19,385 bases of DNA from Mucidula mucida (taxonomy: Eukaryota; Basidiomycota; Agaricomycetes; Agaricales; Physalacriaceae). The DNA is taken from assembly GCA_015501055.1 (NCBI GenBank), contig JADNYV010000633.1, forward strand, positions 1 through 19,385, read 5' to 3'. Shown here in pieces: positions 1 to 10,056 of this stretch. The notes under the pieces were generated by a model. The model was not told the DNA's origin and made no database searches. It worked only from the letters and a program-made list of their open reading frames with translations. Position numbers and translations under genes: made by a program. The number at the start of each line of letters is the position of its first letter. The stretch's first letter is position 1.

Positions 1-705
1 AGTCGTAGTATCCACAATAGATGCAGAAAGACATCAAGTGTCATCTCTAAGCAATAGCCACTCGTCTTTAGATTGACTTCTTCCCCGACAATTTGTCGTT
101 TACAAGTGAGCTGACTCAAAGAGGGGATGAAAGGGTAAGTAATAATATAGGTCGGAAACTTGAGTCAGTCATAAAGCTGTAGGAAGAGCGAAGCATGAGC
201 ATGTACTCAATAGCGTTCGATCTGCGCCAGTATCTCGGCTCGTAACGTCAGAACAGTCTACATCCAGATTTTGAAGAATGACTTGTGGCTGAGCGCTGAT
301 CTTCGACAGCTACTATGCCGGGTCTGTATCTCACGGATAGGCAATGAGTTCAATGCCTGAATCAAATGCCGTGAGTTGTCGAGGTTCTTACCGAGTCATT
401 TCTCAATCGGGACAACTTGAATTAATACAGGCACTGCTCGTTAAGTAGAGGCCACGGAGAGCTCCAGAGGTAGAAATGCTTCCGAGTCTAAATCTGCTTC
501 CCAAGCTGTAATCTGCCACATTTTCAGGCAATCAGATCCAGAAGATATTGAGGAATGATACTCATCGAAGTGATTGCGGAATCGTTACTAAGAATAGACA
601 GTATCATGTGATCAATAACGTTGACTCCCGTCGCCGTGAGAAAATGCATTCACTTCGAACATTACCACCAAGAAACGAGTATCACGTCGACGAGCTTCAG
701 AGTCA
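1..705. other. Gene-free leader upstream of kinase, unit 1
   Basis: No convincing gene is visible. Bases 59-109 are a degraded copy of the kinase segment at about 769-819, and the rest matches the second half of the degenerate leader seen complete at 7120-8289. Bases 600-705 are nearly invariant between the diverged kinase copies and probably hold the promoter-proximal region or a first exon. Four one-base deficits relative to unit 2 fall in this stretch. Confidence 0.6.
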
Positions 706-2292
706 ATGACCTACAATGTTCACGGAAGACGTAGTTGTAGGTGGTCCATGAGCCTCGGCCTGCCGAAATTCACTCGTCTTCAGATTGATTTCTCCCTCGA
801 TGAATTTGTTGTGCGCCCAGGTACAGTTGAATTCGACCTTTCCAGGCGCCTCAGATTTTGGGATGAAATAGCACGTCCATGGCTCTTGAAACGTGGATAC
901 GTACTCTTCAGATTCGAACCCTACGACAAGGACACCATTTGGAGCTGTTACTGCTTTCCTGCTACACCGAATGTTCCTACAGATGATGGTTTACCGTTCG
1001 CGCTTCACGATGATCTTCCCCTTGACCTCACTAAGAGCTGTGAACACTATCATTACGAACCTTTCGAAGCTTCATCCATGGTACGTGACAAAGGTCCCAA
1101 AGTTTACGATATCTAATTCCGGGTAGGGACGGGTAGTCTTCGCACAAGACAAAAAAGAGAGGCATGTAGCTATAAAACTTGTTCGTTCTGGCAGCGAAGA
1201 GTCGCGGATCCTACACCTCCTCTTTGATGCTCAGAAGCTCCGCGACACGCGCATGATACCCGGAATTCTCCCAATTCTCGACATGCTGCCATTTGGAGGT
1301 CATTGGCTTGCTGTTATGCCACGGTGAACTGACATTCGAAGCCGCTTTTTTTTTGCAAAATACTGATTGATACCAAGGTGGGGTGATACCGTCGGGTCTC
1401 CGTGGTTCCAAAGCATGCAAGAAATTCTCACACTCATACGTTGCTTAATCGAAGGCTTGAGCCATGTCCATAGCTTTAAGATTGTACACCGAGTGAGGAT
1501 TTCTGTAGCTCCCGATTACACGCGGCTGACAGTCGTTATGAACAGGACGTTGATACATACAACATGCTCGTCAATCACGTACAGCTCACAGAGGAAACGT
1601 CAGAATACTGTATACGTCAGCGGATGCGACGGGAAGAACGGATGAAGTACGTGCTGTTCGATTTCGATTTTTCCCTTCTGCTTCCACCCGAAACTTGCAT
1701 TGAGTCTTGTCGTCGGCCCTACAAGGAGAGTGTAGTTGGACACGACACACCCATTCCTGACGTGTGGCAAGGGGAGTACGAATACAATCCTTTCGCCTAC
1801 GACGTCGGCTGTTTGGGGGAGTTCTTCTGTTATGGGTTTCAAGTCAGTCAATTTTGCTCTAGTCCTGCTATGTAGTCCTAACACTCGCATCAGCATCTTA
1901 CACCCCTGGTACCTATGTTGGCGCCTCTTTTTGACGGCCTGGTTCACTGGAATGTTGAGTCACGATTAACCGCTGCCCAAGCCTTGCAGTTCTTCGATGA
2001 TATGTATCCTCATCTCGACCAGGAGCAATTGCAGAGTTATCCGCCGAAGTATGACCTGCTCACCAGCCTGCCTTATGAGGAGCATGATCGTTGGGCTGGC
2101 TTGCCAAAGGACTTCGTGAAACAGTGGTCGCATATGCGCATGCCGAAGGTTCCGATAACTATCAAGCTGTTGCGTTTGATATGTAGACCTCGCTTTGGTG
2201 CTGCATTGGTGCGGACACTGCGGAGGATCATAGACAAATTCATCTGGCGTAATGCGGCTGTGACTGGTGTCGCGTCTCGCGTTTCCTTGTGA
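706..2292 (+). CDS. Atypical fungal protein kinase, 5 exons (unit 1)
   Basis: Predicted eukaryotic-type protein kinase, probably cytosolic, of a kind expanded in mushroom-forming fungi. Exons: 706-1080, 1127-1323, 1378-1492, 1546-1842, 1894-2292; introns of 46-54 bp, all GT-AG and phase-consistent, giving 460 aa. Motifs in order: an N-terminal W-x12-Y block (residues 52-65, KRGYVLF) seen in these fungal kinases; VAIK with the ATP-binding Lys at 142; HRDVDTYN at 228-235, so catalytic Asp 230 and Asn 235 are kept but the usual Lys is Thr; DFD at 268-270 in place of DFG. I see no clear glycine loop. The HRD Asp appears only after splicing out 1493-1545. The start is uncertain: an ATG at 644 could be used if 674-772 is an intron. 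The end is also uncertain: a donor at 2249 and acceptor at 2402 would give a different tail ending at 2485. The substrate is unknown. Confidence 0.75.
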
Positions 2293-2473
2293 ACTGGTCA
2301 ATGGGTCCGACGAGCTTGTAGTTACTCAGTGTACTTTGATGAGTGGAACCATGAATCATTGAGATCTAATTTTCCTAAAGTATTCTCTGTTGTATATTGC
2401 AGCCGCACGGTACATTCAAATACAGAGGGACTTGAAGTTGGCTGCAACACGACAGCAAACTGACCTCGAAGAC

Positions 2474-3848
2474 CTATTCGCATAATCCCTCAAGCAAGGT
2501 AGATCGGACCGAAAGGTTAGTGACCAGCATATATACCCATTGGCTACGCATCAAGTCAAGCGCCCACGCGTTGACCGGAGCTGCCAAAACGCTAAGTGTA
2601 CGAAAGCTACGAAAAGGACAGACCTCGAAACCACCACAAAACAAATAATAATGTTTGAAAGGCTGGCAAGACTTCGCTGATTGCCATATACTGGCCCTGT
2701 TTCGCTGTGGCGCATAGATGACGGCGAGGGAGTTGCCGTCCTCAAGGCACATCCCACAGCAGTTCGTTATAGGCGGCTTTGACCGCAGTAGCATTGACTG
2801 CGTATCCAGCCCCAGATCCGACTTGTTGCGAATGCGGCAGATGTAAAGATGTTCTGCGTATTTCGCGTCAGTATTCGTGCTGTATACAGGAAGACCAGAC
2901 ACCATTACCTGTACAACAAAGCAGTGGCAGCTGTGTCTCGACCCCAGCTTTGCAGAAACTTCGCGGAGGCCAAAGCTGTCGGCTTGACTCTAAAGTAAAC
3001 TTATGTACTATAGTGTCTGCGAACGTTCTGGATGGATTCAAGGTCAGCGGTGTAAAGATAATATGTAGTCATGAAGCGCCAATGAGGGACAGGATACGTA
3101 GGTATCGCTGCCATGGGTATTGACAGGCGGTCCCGAATATGCGAGCGCGCCAGTTGCTGGGTTTTGAGTGGAAAACATCACTAGGAGCGAGTTCCTCGAT
3201 GAGATCAAGTCATTGGTGGAGACGAGTTCCGTATATTCCTATATCGTCTGGAAACTGAGTCCAAAGAAGGTGATGGTCAAGAATATACCAGGACAGACAG
3301 TTCATTTACCGGTTGCGTTTCGCACCGTCCAACCGTCCAACCAGAGATGACGCTGGACACTTGTCCTGTGTTTACTAAACGGTCGAATAGGCGGGCATTT
3401 TGTAGAGGTCTGCGATCGATGATAGTGGATAATCATGTTGTCTGTTCTGCAGGAACAGCAACAGCGCGTCAGGTTTTCATCGTCGGACCGTCAAGCTTCG
3501 TCGCGTCAAGGCTCGTCAATTTTCCGGTACAGATAGTCAAAGGCACCGATTAACAGCTCAGTCAATATGCTGAGACATCTTTAGAGTCTTATGTTGTTCG
3601 TTCTCGATGCTAGTCTTCGCAATCTGGACAAGTGAAACGCAGGTTGTCGCCTGAGAGACTGGCGGTACGTCCGGAATTGTCACATAATATGTGTATCCTG
3701 CGCATTTTTGCCAATGTTCTTGGAAGATGGGACGAGTGTCGCAGAAGCGCCTGAATGGGACTGGGAAAGGGAAGAGCTGTGGGCAGTTCTCGACTCTTGT
3801 CGGGGACATACCCGAGAAGATCATCCCGAGTGCTGGATCGCACTTCAA
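2474..3848 (-). pseudogene. GH78 alpha-L-rhamnosidase relic, truncated (unit 1)
   Basis: Decayed gene for a secreted fungal glycoside hydrolase family 78 enzyme, which would remove terminal L-rhamnose from plant glycosides. Family-like blocks appear in order on the minus strand: SDDENLTR near 3465-3486; LDGAKRNR near 3308-3335; STNDLISSRN and SGPPVNTHGSDTY (3220-3097); LYTADLESIQNV (~3050-3015); ALASAKFLQSWGRD (~2985-2935); ATAVKAAYNELLWD (~2790-2752); EDGNSLAV (~2744-2721); GGFE (~2634-2624); ALDLMRSQWVYML and STLLEGL (to 2480). Plausible introns are 2854-2908 and 2581-2623. Frame changes and stops (3001-3003, 2742-2744, near 3310) separate blocks, and everything after STLLEGL, usually a few hundred residues, is missing. 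The 5' end is unresolved; weak coding-like sequence may extend to about 4116. Confidence 0.72.
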
Positions 3849-4199
3849 GGCTGGTCTGCGGTCATTGCGAAATACTCATAACCACGAGGGAAGCAAGGTT
3901 GGTTATGCGTGGGTGAGCATCGCGCAGGATGTCGACTGGGAAGGCGAGGATGTACGGGACAGTATAGGCGCGGTCCTTCGTCTCGCCATCAACGAAGGTA
4001 TAAAACCTTCTGTTGGCGGAGATGCCAGGACGGTTCCATTCGAACGGACACCAAATGTCTTTTCTGCGGGATTTTTCAATAGTGGGAGTACTGTTGTTGT
4101 TAAGGTTGTTTCATAACATTCGGCTATACTTATTAGGACGTGTACATTCTATCGATACAGTGTAACATAGGTAATACAGTGCAGCTTTTAAGGCGAATG
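3849..4199. other. No resolved gene between GH78 relic and NCS6 (unit 1)
   Basis: Both strands carry open stretches here, but none starts with ATG and forms a recognisable product. On the minus strand it may hold the eroded N-terminal part of the rhamnosidase; on the plus strand the open frame 3898-4116 reads well but matches nothing I recognise. The bases next to 4200 are the 3' flank of NCS6. The stretch 3849-4184 recurs at 11432-11767 and, with losses, up to 19385. Confidence 0.4.
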
Positions 4200-5508
4200 T
4201 TACGATGGGCCTTCGACCATGACCGTCGGGTTCCCGGATGGTCGTTCAAAGAACGGGATAGTGCGGAGGTTGTCCGGAGTAGGGCCCTCGGCTTCCAGCT
4301 TTTTACGTGCGCGTTCAGTCTAAGAAGCGGATTCAGAGCTTGAGATTATCAGCTGGACTCGGAGGCTTACGATTCCGGATGCAGCTATGCCTCTCTCGAG
4401 GCCTTCGAGAAGTGTACACGCTTTACATAGCTCATTGCTCGACATATACCCACAGCGCTTGCACGTTTCTAAATAAAACTTAGATATCTGGGCTAGACAA
4501 AAGGAAAACCCATACGCTGTAGCTTCTGAGTCGCCTTGACCTCGTCGCGTATCTCAAACGCCTCTCCGGAATGTATTATGTCGATGATGGCACTGGGCCG
4601 CGCTGCTTCGAGATCCTTGAGAAACGTCCGTGCGTGTCCTCGGTAGGCATCCGGCGAGTAGATACATTCGGTCGAAAAGTAGTCTAGTTTCTTAAAGTAT
4701 GCATACCTATGCTTCATGTAGTAAGCAAATGGAAGGAGAGTGTATGACTCACATAACGATCTCCTTCTCGTACGCATACTTGAACGGCTTGGAGCGCTTG
4801 ATCGTGTCTTCGCCCTGTGTCACGATGGACGTACAGCGGCCCAGACGCGCAATGTCGCCTCTCATGACTGATAGAACGTTAGAACGCGCCTGAAGCATGC
4901 ACGGTGGTCCGTACTATTCATCAGGACGGTCTCTGCAATATCATCCGCGTTATGTCCCGTTACTATATGATCCACACCAAGCATCGCTGCTCCTCTATCC
5001 AGCGCCTGTCGCCGAAATACGCCGCAGAACGTGCAATTGTTCTTGCGCCCCACTTCGGCGACGATGGAGTCCATGGTCCAGCCGTACAGCTCGTCATACG
5101 AGAGAATCTTGAGCGGCATGTCGTATTGCTGTTGATTACGCTTAACAGTCTCTAGCGAGTCGTCGCGGTAGCCCGTGATGCCCTCGTCGATGGACAAGAG
5201 GAATAGATCCAAGCCGTACTTATAGCGCTCGTTGAGGGCTTTCATTACATATGCTAGGACGGTGGAATCTGCCAGTACATGGATCAGGCACGAAGAGATG
5301 GACGAACATAGGAGGAGAGACCCTTTCCCCCAGATGCCCCGATAGCTACACGGTCTCCCGGCTTGAATAACTTGGAATCTGAAATAGTGTTGTGCACCTC
5401 GGTTTCGAAGACGTAGAAAAAGCAGTCTTTGCAGATTTGCTGGCCAGTTTTGGGGCGTTTCAGCATGGCCCGCGCGGTGTGGCAGAGCGCGCAGGTTCGA
5501 GGCGCCAT
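4200..5508 (-). CDS. NCS6: Cytoplasmic tRNA 2-thiolation protein NCS6/CTU1 (unit 1)
   Basis: Catalytic subunit that adenylates wobble uridine 34 of Lys, Glu and Gln tRNAs and helps insert sulfur delivered by the URM1 pathway; it works with NCS2/CTU2 in the cytosol. Six exons on the minus strand: 5508-5322, 5268-4915, 4867-4753, 4706-4510, 4468-4371, 4319-4200; introns of 41-53 bp; 356 aa, the usual family length. Visible: N-terminal zinc pairs CALC (6-9) and CKDC (26-29); ATP-pyrophosphatase loop SGGKDS (its Asp codon is created by the first splice); [19 protein letters not shown]-terminal zinc pairs CKRC and CKAC followed by TLLEGLERG. All junctions keep frame, so the gene looks functional. 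Three donors (GTCTCT, GTACGG, GTTTTC) are weak; the junctions were chosen by homology. The tail past exon 5 ends in [11 protein letters not shown]. Confidence 0.93.
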
Positions 5509-5535
5509 GAGGGAATGGAGGAAAGGAAGGATGAT

Positions 5536-5547
5536 CGATCATGATCG
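5536..5547. promoter_or_regulatory. 12-bp perfect palindrome upstream of NCS6 (unit 1)
   Basis: CGATCATGATCG is its own reverse complement and lies 28-39 bases upstream of the NCS6 start codon, in the 251-bp gap to the neighbouring gene. It could be a dimeric factor site or part of the 5' untranslated region. No binding factor is implied by the sequence. It recurs in unit 2 at 13119-13130. Confidence 0.25.
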
Positions 5548-5759
5548 ACTGACTCTATGGTTAGCTGATTTTGCGCAAGTCTGCGCGCGACTAGCCACAC
5601 CCGAGTTTGCCAAGGATTTTATCGGTGCCTCTTCTCGGTCCCTCAGCACGGTCACTAGTTCCAAGATGGAAACAAATAAAAGAGTACAAATCCCGATTCA
5701 GAGCTGTAGTGGTACAATGTGGTAACTATTAAGAAGGAGAGACATCTCGGCGGTACGAA

Positions 5760-6581
5760 CTACTTCGCCTTATGGAAGAAGCTGCGGTCCAGAGAACTCC
5801 TACCAACTTTCTCAATATCCTTCTCAATGAGTCCCTTGTAAGGCACCCAATGGTATCGGTTTCCCGACTTTGCCTCGCGATCCTAGAGACTCGTCAGAAT
5901 CGGCACTCAGATCGTTGATTGAGAACATACAGCGCTAGAGACGGGACCGTCGCTTATAATACGGACCTTGCATCCCTTCTTGAGCCGAACTTGACCTTCC
6001 TTGAGACCAAGGGTCTTGCTGTAGAGCGGGTAATCTATGTCTTGAGCAAGGTAACACACAACATCTTTCTACACCAATCGTCAATATGATCGGGGGGACT
6101 CGAATAGATCTATCGCACTCGAAGACGTCGATTGAGCTTGCGGCCTTGGACGTCCAGCCTCAATTTATTATCCTCAATAGGACTGGCCGGGTCTCTGAAC
6201 GACTGTAGGGGATACCACTCGTCTTTCTTTATGTGGATCGTCGCTGAGTATTCGTAGCTGAAATCGTCCGACATCGTCTCCGCCTGATTTGTTGGGGCCG
6301 TTCTCACGTCCTAGACAATGCGAATACTGAATTGAGATGGCAGAGGCCTGCAGCAGCTAAACTTACGGTGACACGACGATCCTGTACTTCCGTGATTTTC
6401 CCTGGCGTTCCCGCTGGGATCTCTGTGCCGTCGGACGCTAAAGTTGCCTTGGCCATTATGACCTTCTGCCCGACCTAAAAACACGCAACGTTAGAGAATA
6501 AAATCACGGAGGGCAGGGGAACAGGAGACCTACCTTGAACCTCTCTACAGACGGAGGCAATTTGTTTAGAGCGGTAGTCAT
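5760..6581 (-). CDS. Unknown 202-aa protein, 5 exons (unit 1)
   Basis: I do not recognise the family. Five exons on the minus strand: 6581-6534, 6474-6367, 6310-6119, 6068-5931, 5882-5760; introns of 48-59 bp. Every exon is a whole number of codons, so all introns are phase 0. It starts MTTALNKLPPSVERFKVGQK and ends RSFFHKAK. Residues 14-45 (VERFKVGQKV...PAGTPGKITEV) resemble a small KOW/SH3-like beta-barrel turn, and a second basic stretch (LKEGQVRLKKGCKVRI) repeats that style, which might suggest an RNA or protein adaptor; this is inference only. There is no signal peptide or membrane segment. The third junction uses donor GTGCGA, and without that splice the frame would stop at once. It lies head-to-tail upstream of NCS6. 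Confidence 0.68.
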
Positions 6582-6750
6582 GATGGTGTACGCAGAGGAG
6601 AGGGACTTGGTTCACGGTAAGGATTGGCCTATCCACTATTTAAGAGTCAAATTGAGGGCGCGTTATCTTAGCGATGGATCAAGAATCAAGACAAACAACG
6701 GCACGAAGAAGATGGCTACCACACCGCCTGCCGTGCTTCGATAAAAAAAA

Positions 6751-6761
6751 CGGAGACTCCG
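6751..6761. promoter_or_regulatory. CGG-N5-CCG inverted triplet (unit 1)
   Basis: CGGAGACTCCG lies about 170 bp upstream of the start of the unknown minus-strand gene and is embedded in a 13-base inverted repeat (6750-6762) after a run of eight A. Inverted CGG triplets are the classic target of fungal Zn(II)2Cys6 regulators. A single site can arise by chance. Unit 2 has it at 14334-14344. Confidence 0.25.
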
Positions 6762-6889
6762 TGGCTTACAGCTTTCTATCTTGAGACAAAATACTGACTC
6801 GACTAGACATCGTGAGAACGGTGTGTGGTTCGAAGTACAGCTGTATGAAGATGCATCAGGCATGTGAAGATGCTGCAAGGCGCCTAACG

Positions 6890-7690
6890 AAGGCTTGTCT
6901 GTTTTAGATGGGGGACCCCAATATGCTGAGGAAACAGGGTTCTGGGACCTACATGAAGTGCTTCCTGAGGTCACGGACGTGCGCAATCATTCCAGGTCTC
7001 CGCGTTCTAGCCGATGTAGTGACCTTGTTATTGACTGGAAGGACGCCACCGTAGGTGCTTTGAGGGGCACCAGCTGACTCCGAGAGGCTAACCCAGTGAT
7101 CAAGACATCGGAGAGCTGCTATAACAAGAATCGGTAGCTAGAAAGACTCACTGGAGGAGGAAGAGTGAGCCTTGGGGCATGACAATATTCTAAGCAGGGA
7201 TTTATGTCGGCATCTCGGCTTTTGGAATCTGAGAGTCGTCCGGCTACTGCCGCATACATACTTCCAAGGATCAAGTCCTTCACTAAGCCAGTATTCCGGA
7301 ATTATGTGTCACGCATAATAGCTGGCATATGATGTTGGAGTAAACGAGGAGAAGGTTCAGGTCCTTCGCACGACATACATATCCAGTCGTTTCTCAATTT
7401 GGACCGCCGAAGGTACTCATTCATTGGAAGCCGCAAAGCGCAGGATACTCTGAGGTATTACTCTACTCTCTGCAATACCTACAACTACCAAGTAGCTGTC
7501 AGACGATAGGTTCATCCCCGTCACTGTGGTGGCGGTAGACTGAGGTGGAAGCTACTGCCGGCGGCCGCTTCCACATATGAAGTCGTAGTATCCACAATAG
7601 ATGCAGAAAGACATCAAGTGTCATCTCTAAGCAATAGCCACTCGTCTTTAGATTGACTTCTTCCCCGACAATTTGTCGTTTACAAGTGAG
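6890..7690 (+). repeat. Degenerate nested copies of kinase leader (unit 1/2 boundary)
   Basis: This stretch holds no intact gene but reads as worn copies of what follows. Bases near 7505-7530 (ttcatccccgtcactgtgg) correspond to about 8205 (ttgactcccgtcgccgtgag), and bases 7580-7690 correspond to the kinase 5' end at about 8311-8400, an offset near 0.7 kb. An older layer ends near 6985-7000: the reading VLPEVTDVRN aligns loosely to kinase FSLDEFVVRPG. So the leader seems built from two or three tandem, decaying kinase 5' segments. Confidence 0.5.
7545..7574. other. GC-rich hairpin with NotI octamer before unit 2
   Basis: Perfect 8-base arms GTGGAAGC (7545-7552) and GCTTCCAC (7567-7574) enclose a 14-base GC-rich loop containing GCCGGC; the octamer GCGGCCGC spans 7561-7568. 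The diverged version before unit 3 keeps the structure with one mismatch in the right arm (at about 15115-15137). The hairpin ends six bases before the point matching window base 1. Confidence 0.5.
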
Positions 7691-8289
7691 CTGACTCAAA
7701 GAGGGGATGAAAGGGTAAGTAATAATATAGGTCGGAAACTTGAGTCAGTCATAAAGCTGTAGGAAGAGCGAAGCATGAGCATGTACTCAATAGGCGTTCG
7801 ATCTGCGCCAGTATCTCGGCTCGTAACGTCAGAACAGTCTACATCCAGATCTTTGAAGAATGACTTGTGGCTGAGCGCTGATCTTCGACAGCTACTATGC
7901 CGGGTCTGTATCTCACGGATAGGCAATGACGTTCAATGCCTGAATCAAATGCCGTGAGTTGTCGAGGTTCTTACCGAGTCATTTCTCAATCGGGACAACT
8001 TGAATTAATACAGGCACTGCTCGTTAAGTAGAGGCCACGGAGAGCTCCAGAGGTAGAAATGCTTCCGAGTCTAAATCTGCTTCCCAAGCTGTAATCTGCC
8101 ACATTTTCAGGCAATCAGATCCAGAAGATATTGAGGAATGATACTCATCGAAGTGATTGCGGAATCGTTACTAAGAATAGACAGGTATCATGTGATCAAT
8201 AACGTTGACTCCCGTCGCCGTGAGAAAATGCATTCACTTCGAACATTACCACCAAGAAACGAGTATCACGTCGACGAGCTTCAGAGTCA
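7691..8289. other. Gene-free leader upstream of kinase, unit 2
   Basis: This matches 111-705 of unit 1, with four extra bases that look like the complete form of one-base losses there. It has no gene. Its last ~105 bases (8184-8289) are almost unchanged in the diverged copy at 15870-15975, unlike the rest of the leader, so they likely hold the 5' untranslated region, a first exon (ATG at 8228), or core promoter. Confidence 0.5.
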
Positions 8290-9875
8290 ATGACCTACAA
8301 TGTTCACGGAAGACGTAGTTGTAGGTGGTCCATGAGCCTCGGCCTGCCGAAATTCACTCGTCTTCAGATTGATTTCTCCCTCGATGAATTTGTTGTGCGC
8401 CCAGGTACAGTTGAATTCGACCTTTCCAGGCGCCTCAGATTTTGGGATGAAATAGCACGTCCATGGCTCTTGAAACGTGGATACGTACTCTTCAGATTCG
8501 AACCCTACGACAAGGACACCATTTGGAGCTGTTACTGCTTTCCTGCTACACCGAATGTTCCTACAGATGATGGTTTACCGTTCGCGCTTCACGATGATCT
8601 TCCCCTTGACCTCACTAAGAGCTGTGAACACTATCATTACGAACCTTTCGAAGCTTCATCCATGGTACGTGACAAAGGTCCCAAAGTTTACGATATCTAA
8701 TTCCGGGTAGGGACGGGTAGTCTTCGCACAAGACAAAAAAGAGAGGCATGTAGCTATAAAACTTGTTCGTTCTGGCAGCGAAGAGTCGCGGATCCTACAC
8801 CTCCTCTTTGATGCTCAGAAGCTCCGCGACACGCGCATGATACCCGGAATTCTCCCAATTCTCGACATGCTGCCATTTGGAGGTCATTGGCTTGCTGTTA
8901 TGCCACGGTGAACTGACATTCGAAGCCGCTTTTTTTTGCAAAATACTGATTGATACCAAGGTGGGGTGATACCGTCGGGTCTCCGTGGTTCCAAAGCATG
9001 CAAGAAATTCTCACACTCATACGTTGCTTAATCGAAGGCTTGAGCCATGTCCATAGCTTTAAGATTGTACACCGAGTGAGGATTTCTGTAGCTCCCGATT
9101 ACACGCGGCTGACAGTCGTTATGAACAGGACGTTGATACATACAACATGCTCGTCAATCACGTACAGCTCACAGAGGAAACGTCAGAATACTGTATACGT
9201 CAGCGGATGCGACGGGAAGAACGGATGAAGTACGTGCTGTTCGATTTCGATTTTTCCCTTCTGCTTCCACCCGAAACTTGCATTGAGTCTTGTCGTCGGC
9301 CCTACAAGGAGAGTGTAGTTGGACACGACACACCCATTCCTGACGTGTGGCAAGGGGAGTACGAATACAATCCTTTCGCCTACGACGTCGGCTGTTTGGG
9401 GGAGTTCTTCTGTTATGGGTTTCAAGTCAGTCAATTTTGCTCTAGTCCTGCTATGTAGTCCTAACACTCGCATCAGCATCTTACACCCCTGGTACCTATG
9501 TTGGCGCCTCTTTTTGACGGCCTGGTTCACTGGAATGTTGAGTCACGATTAACCGCTGCCCAAGCCTTGCAGTTCTTCGATGATATGTATCCTCATCTCG
9601 ACCAGGAGCAATTGCAGAGTTATCCGCCGAAGTATGACCTGCTCACCAGCCTGCCTTATGAGGAGCATGATCGTTGGGCTGGCTTGCCAAAGGACTTCGT
9701 GAAACAGTGGTCGCATATGCGCATGCCGAAGGTTCCGATAACTATCAAGCTGTTGCGTTTGATATGTAGACCTCGCTTTGGTGCTGCATTGGTGCGGACA
9801 CTGCGGAGGATCATAGACAAATTCATCTGGCGTAATGCGGCTGTGACTGGTGTCGCGTCTCGCGTTTCCTTGTGA
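8290..9875 (+). CDS. Atypical fungal protein kinase, 5 exons (unit 2)
   Basis: This is the second copy of the kinase, with the same 460-aa product as unit 1. Exons: 8290-8664, 8711-8907, 8961-9075, 9129-9425, 9477-9875. The only difference seen across the gene is one T fewer in the second intron (8930-8937), which does not affect coding. VAIK, the split HRD-V-D-T-Y-N motif and DFDFS are all present. The second junction (donor 8908, acceptor 8960, then G-TGG) rebuilds PRWGDT exactly; this base is what the third copy lacks. The alternative tail would end at 10068. Confidence 0.75.
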
Positions 9876-10056
9876 ACTGGTCAATGGGTCCGACGAGCTT
9901 GTAGTTACTCAGTGTACTTTGATGAGTGGAACCATGAATCATTGAGATCTAATTTTCCTAAAGTATTCTCTGTTGTATATTGCAGCCGCACGGTACATTC
10001 AAATACAGAGGGACTTGAAGTTGGCTGCAACACGACAGCAAACTGACCTCGAAGAC

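Larger units (their letters stand above)
1..7580. repeat. Tandem repeat unit 1 (~7.58 kb)
   Basis: This unit holds leader, kinase, GH78 relic, NCS6, unknown gene and leader, and starts again at 7581 with the same bases. Against unit 2 I found only six single-base length differences and no substitution: one base missing in unit 1 near 213, 268, 347 and 601, nine versus eight T at 1346-1354, and five versus four G at 6910-6914. The translated genes are identical. The last ~460 bases (7120-7580) differ from the matching part of unit 2 by many substitutions. The unit edge is set by the window start, so the true breakpoint of the duplication may lie elsewhere. Confidence 0.93.

Noticed and set aside
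1600..1947. 115-residue minus-strand open frame, repeated at 9183-9530
   Set aside because: It is antisense to kinase exon 4, with no motif, and is present only because the units repeat.
3324..3340. Two copies of GTCCAACC in a row
   Set aside because: Too short and isolated to call a meaningful repeat.
2779..3350. Plus-strand open frames that can be joined by an 83-bp intron (3102-3184) into a 162-aa product
   Set aside because: They start with non-ATG codons and run opposite the rhamnosidase relic, whose conserved blocks on the minus strand explain the open frames.
3636..4116. Plus-strand exon-like stretches (open 3636-3860 and 3898-4116)
   Set aside because: Joining them needs a 37-bp intron, there is no ATG, and no family is recognised; they may be antisense to the eroded rhamnosidase 5' part.
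4862..5542. 226-residue minus-strand open frame starting at 5542
   Set aside because: It reads through the first NCS6 intron in the wrong frame and misses SGGKDS; the spliced model starting at 5508 fits the family.
7499..7926. Two minus-strand open frames in the leader
   Set aside because: Not conserved in the diverged leader copy, no motif, and they cross the worn duplication.
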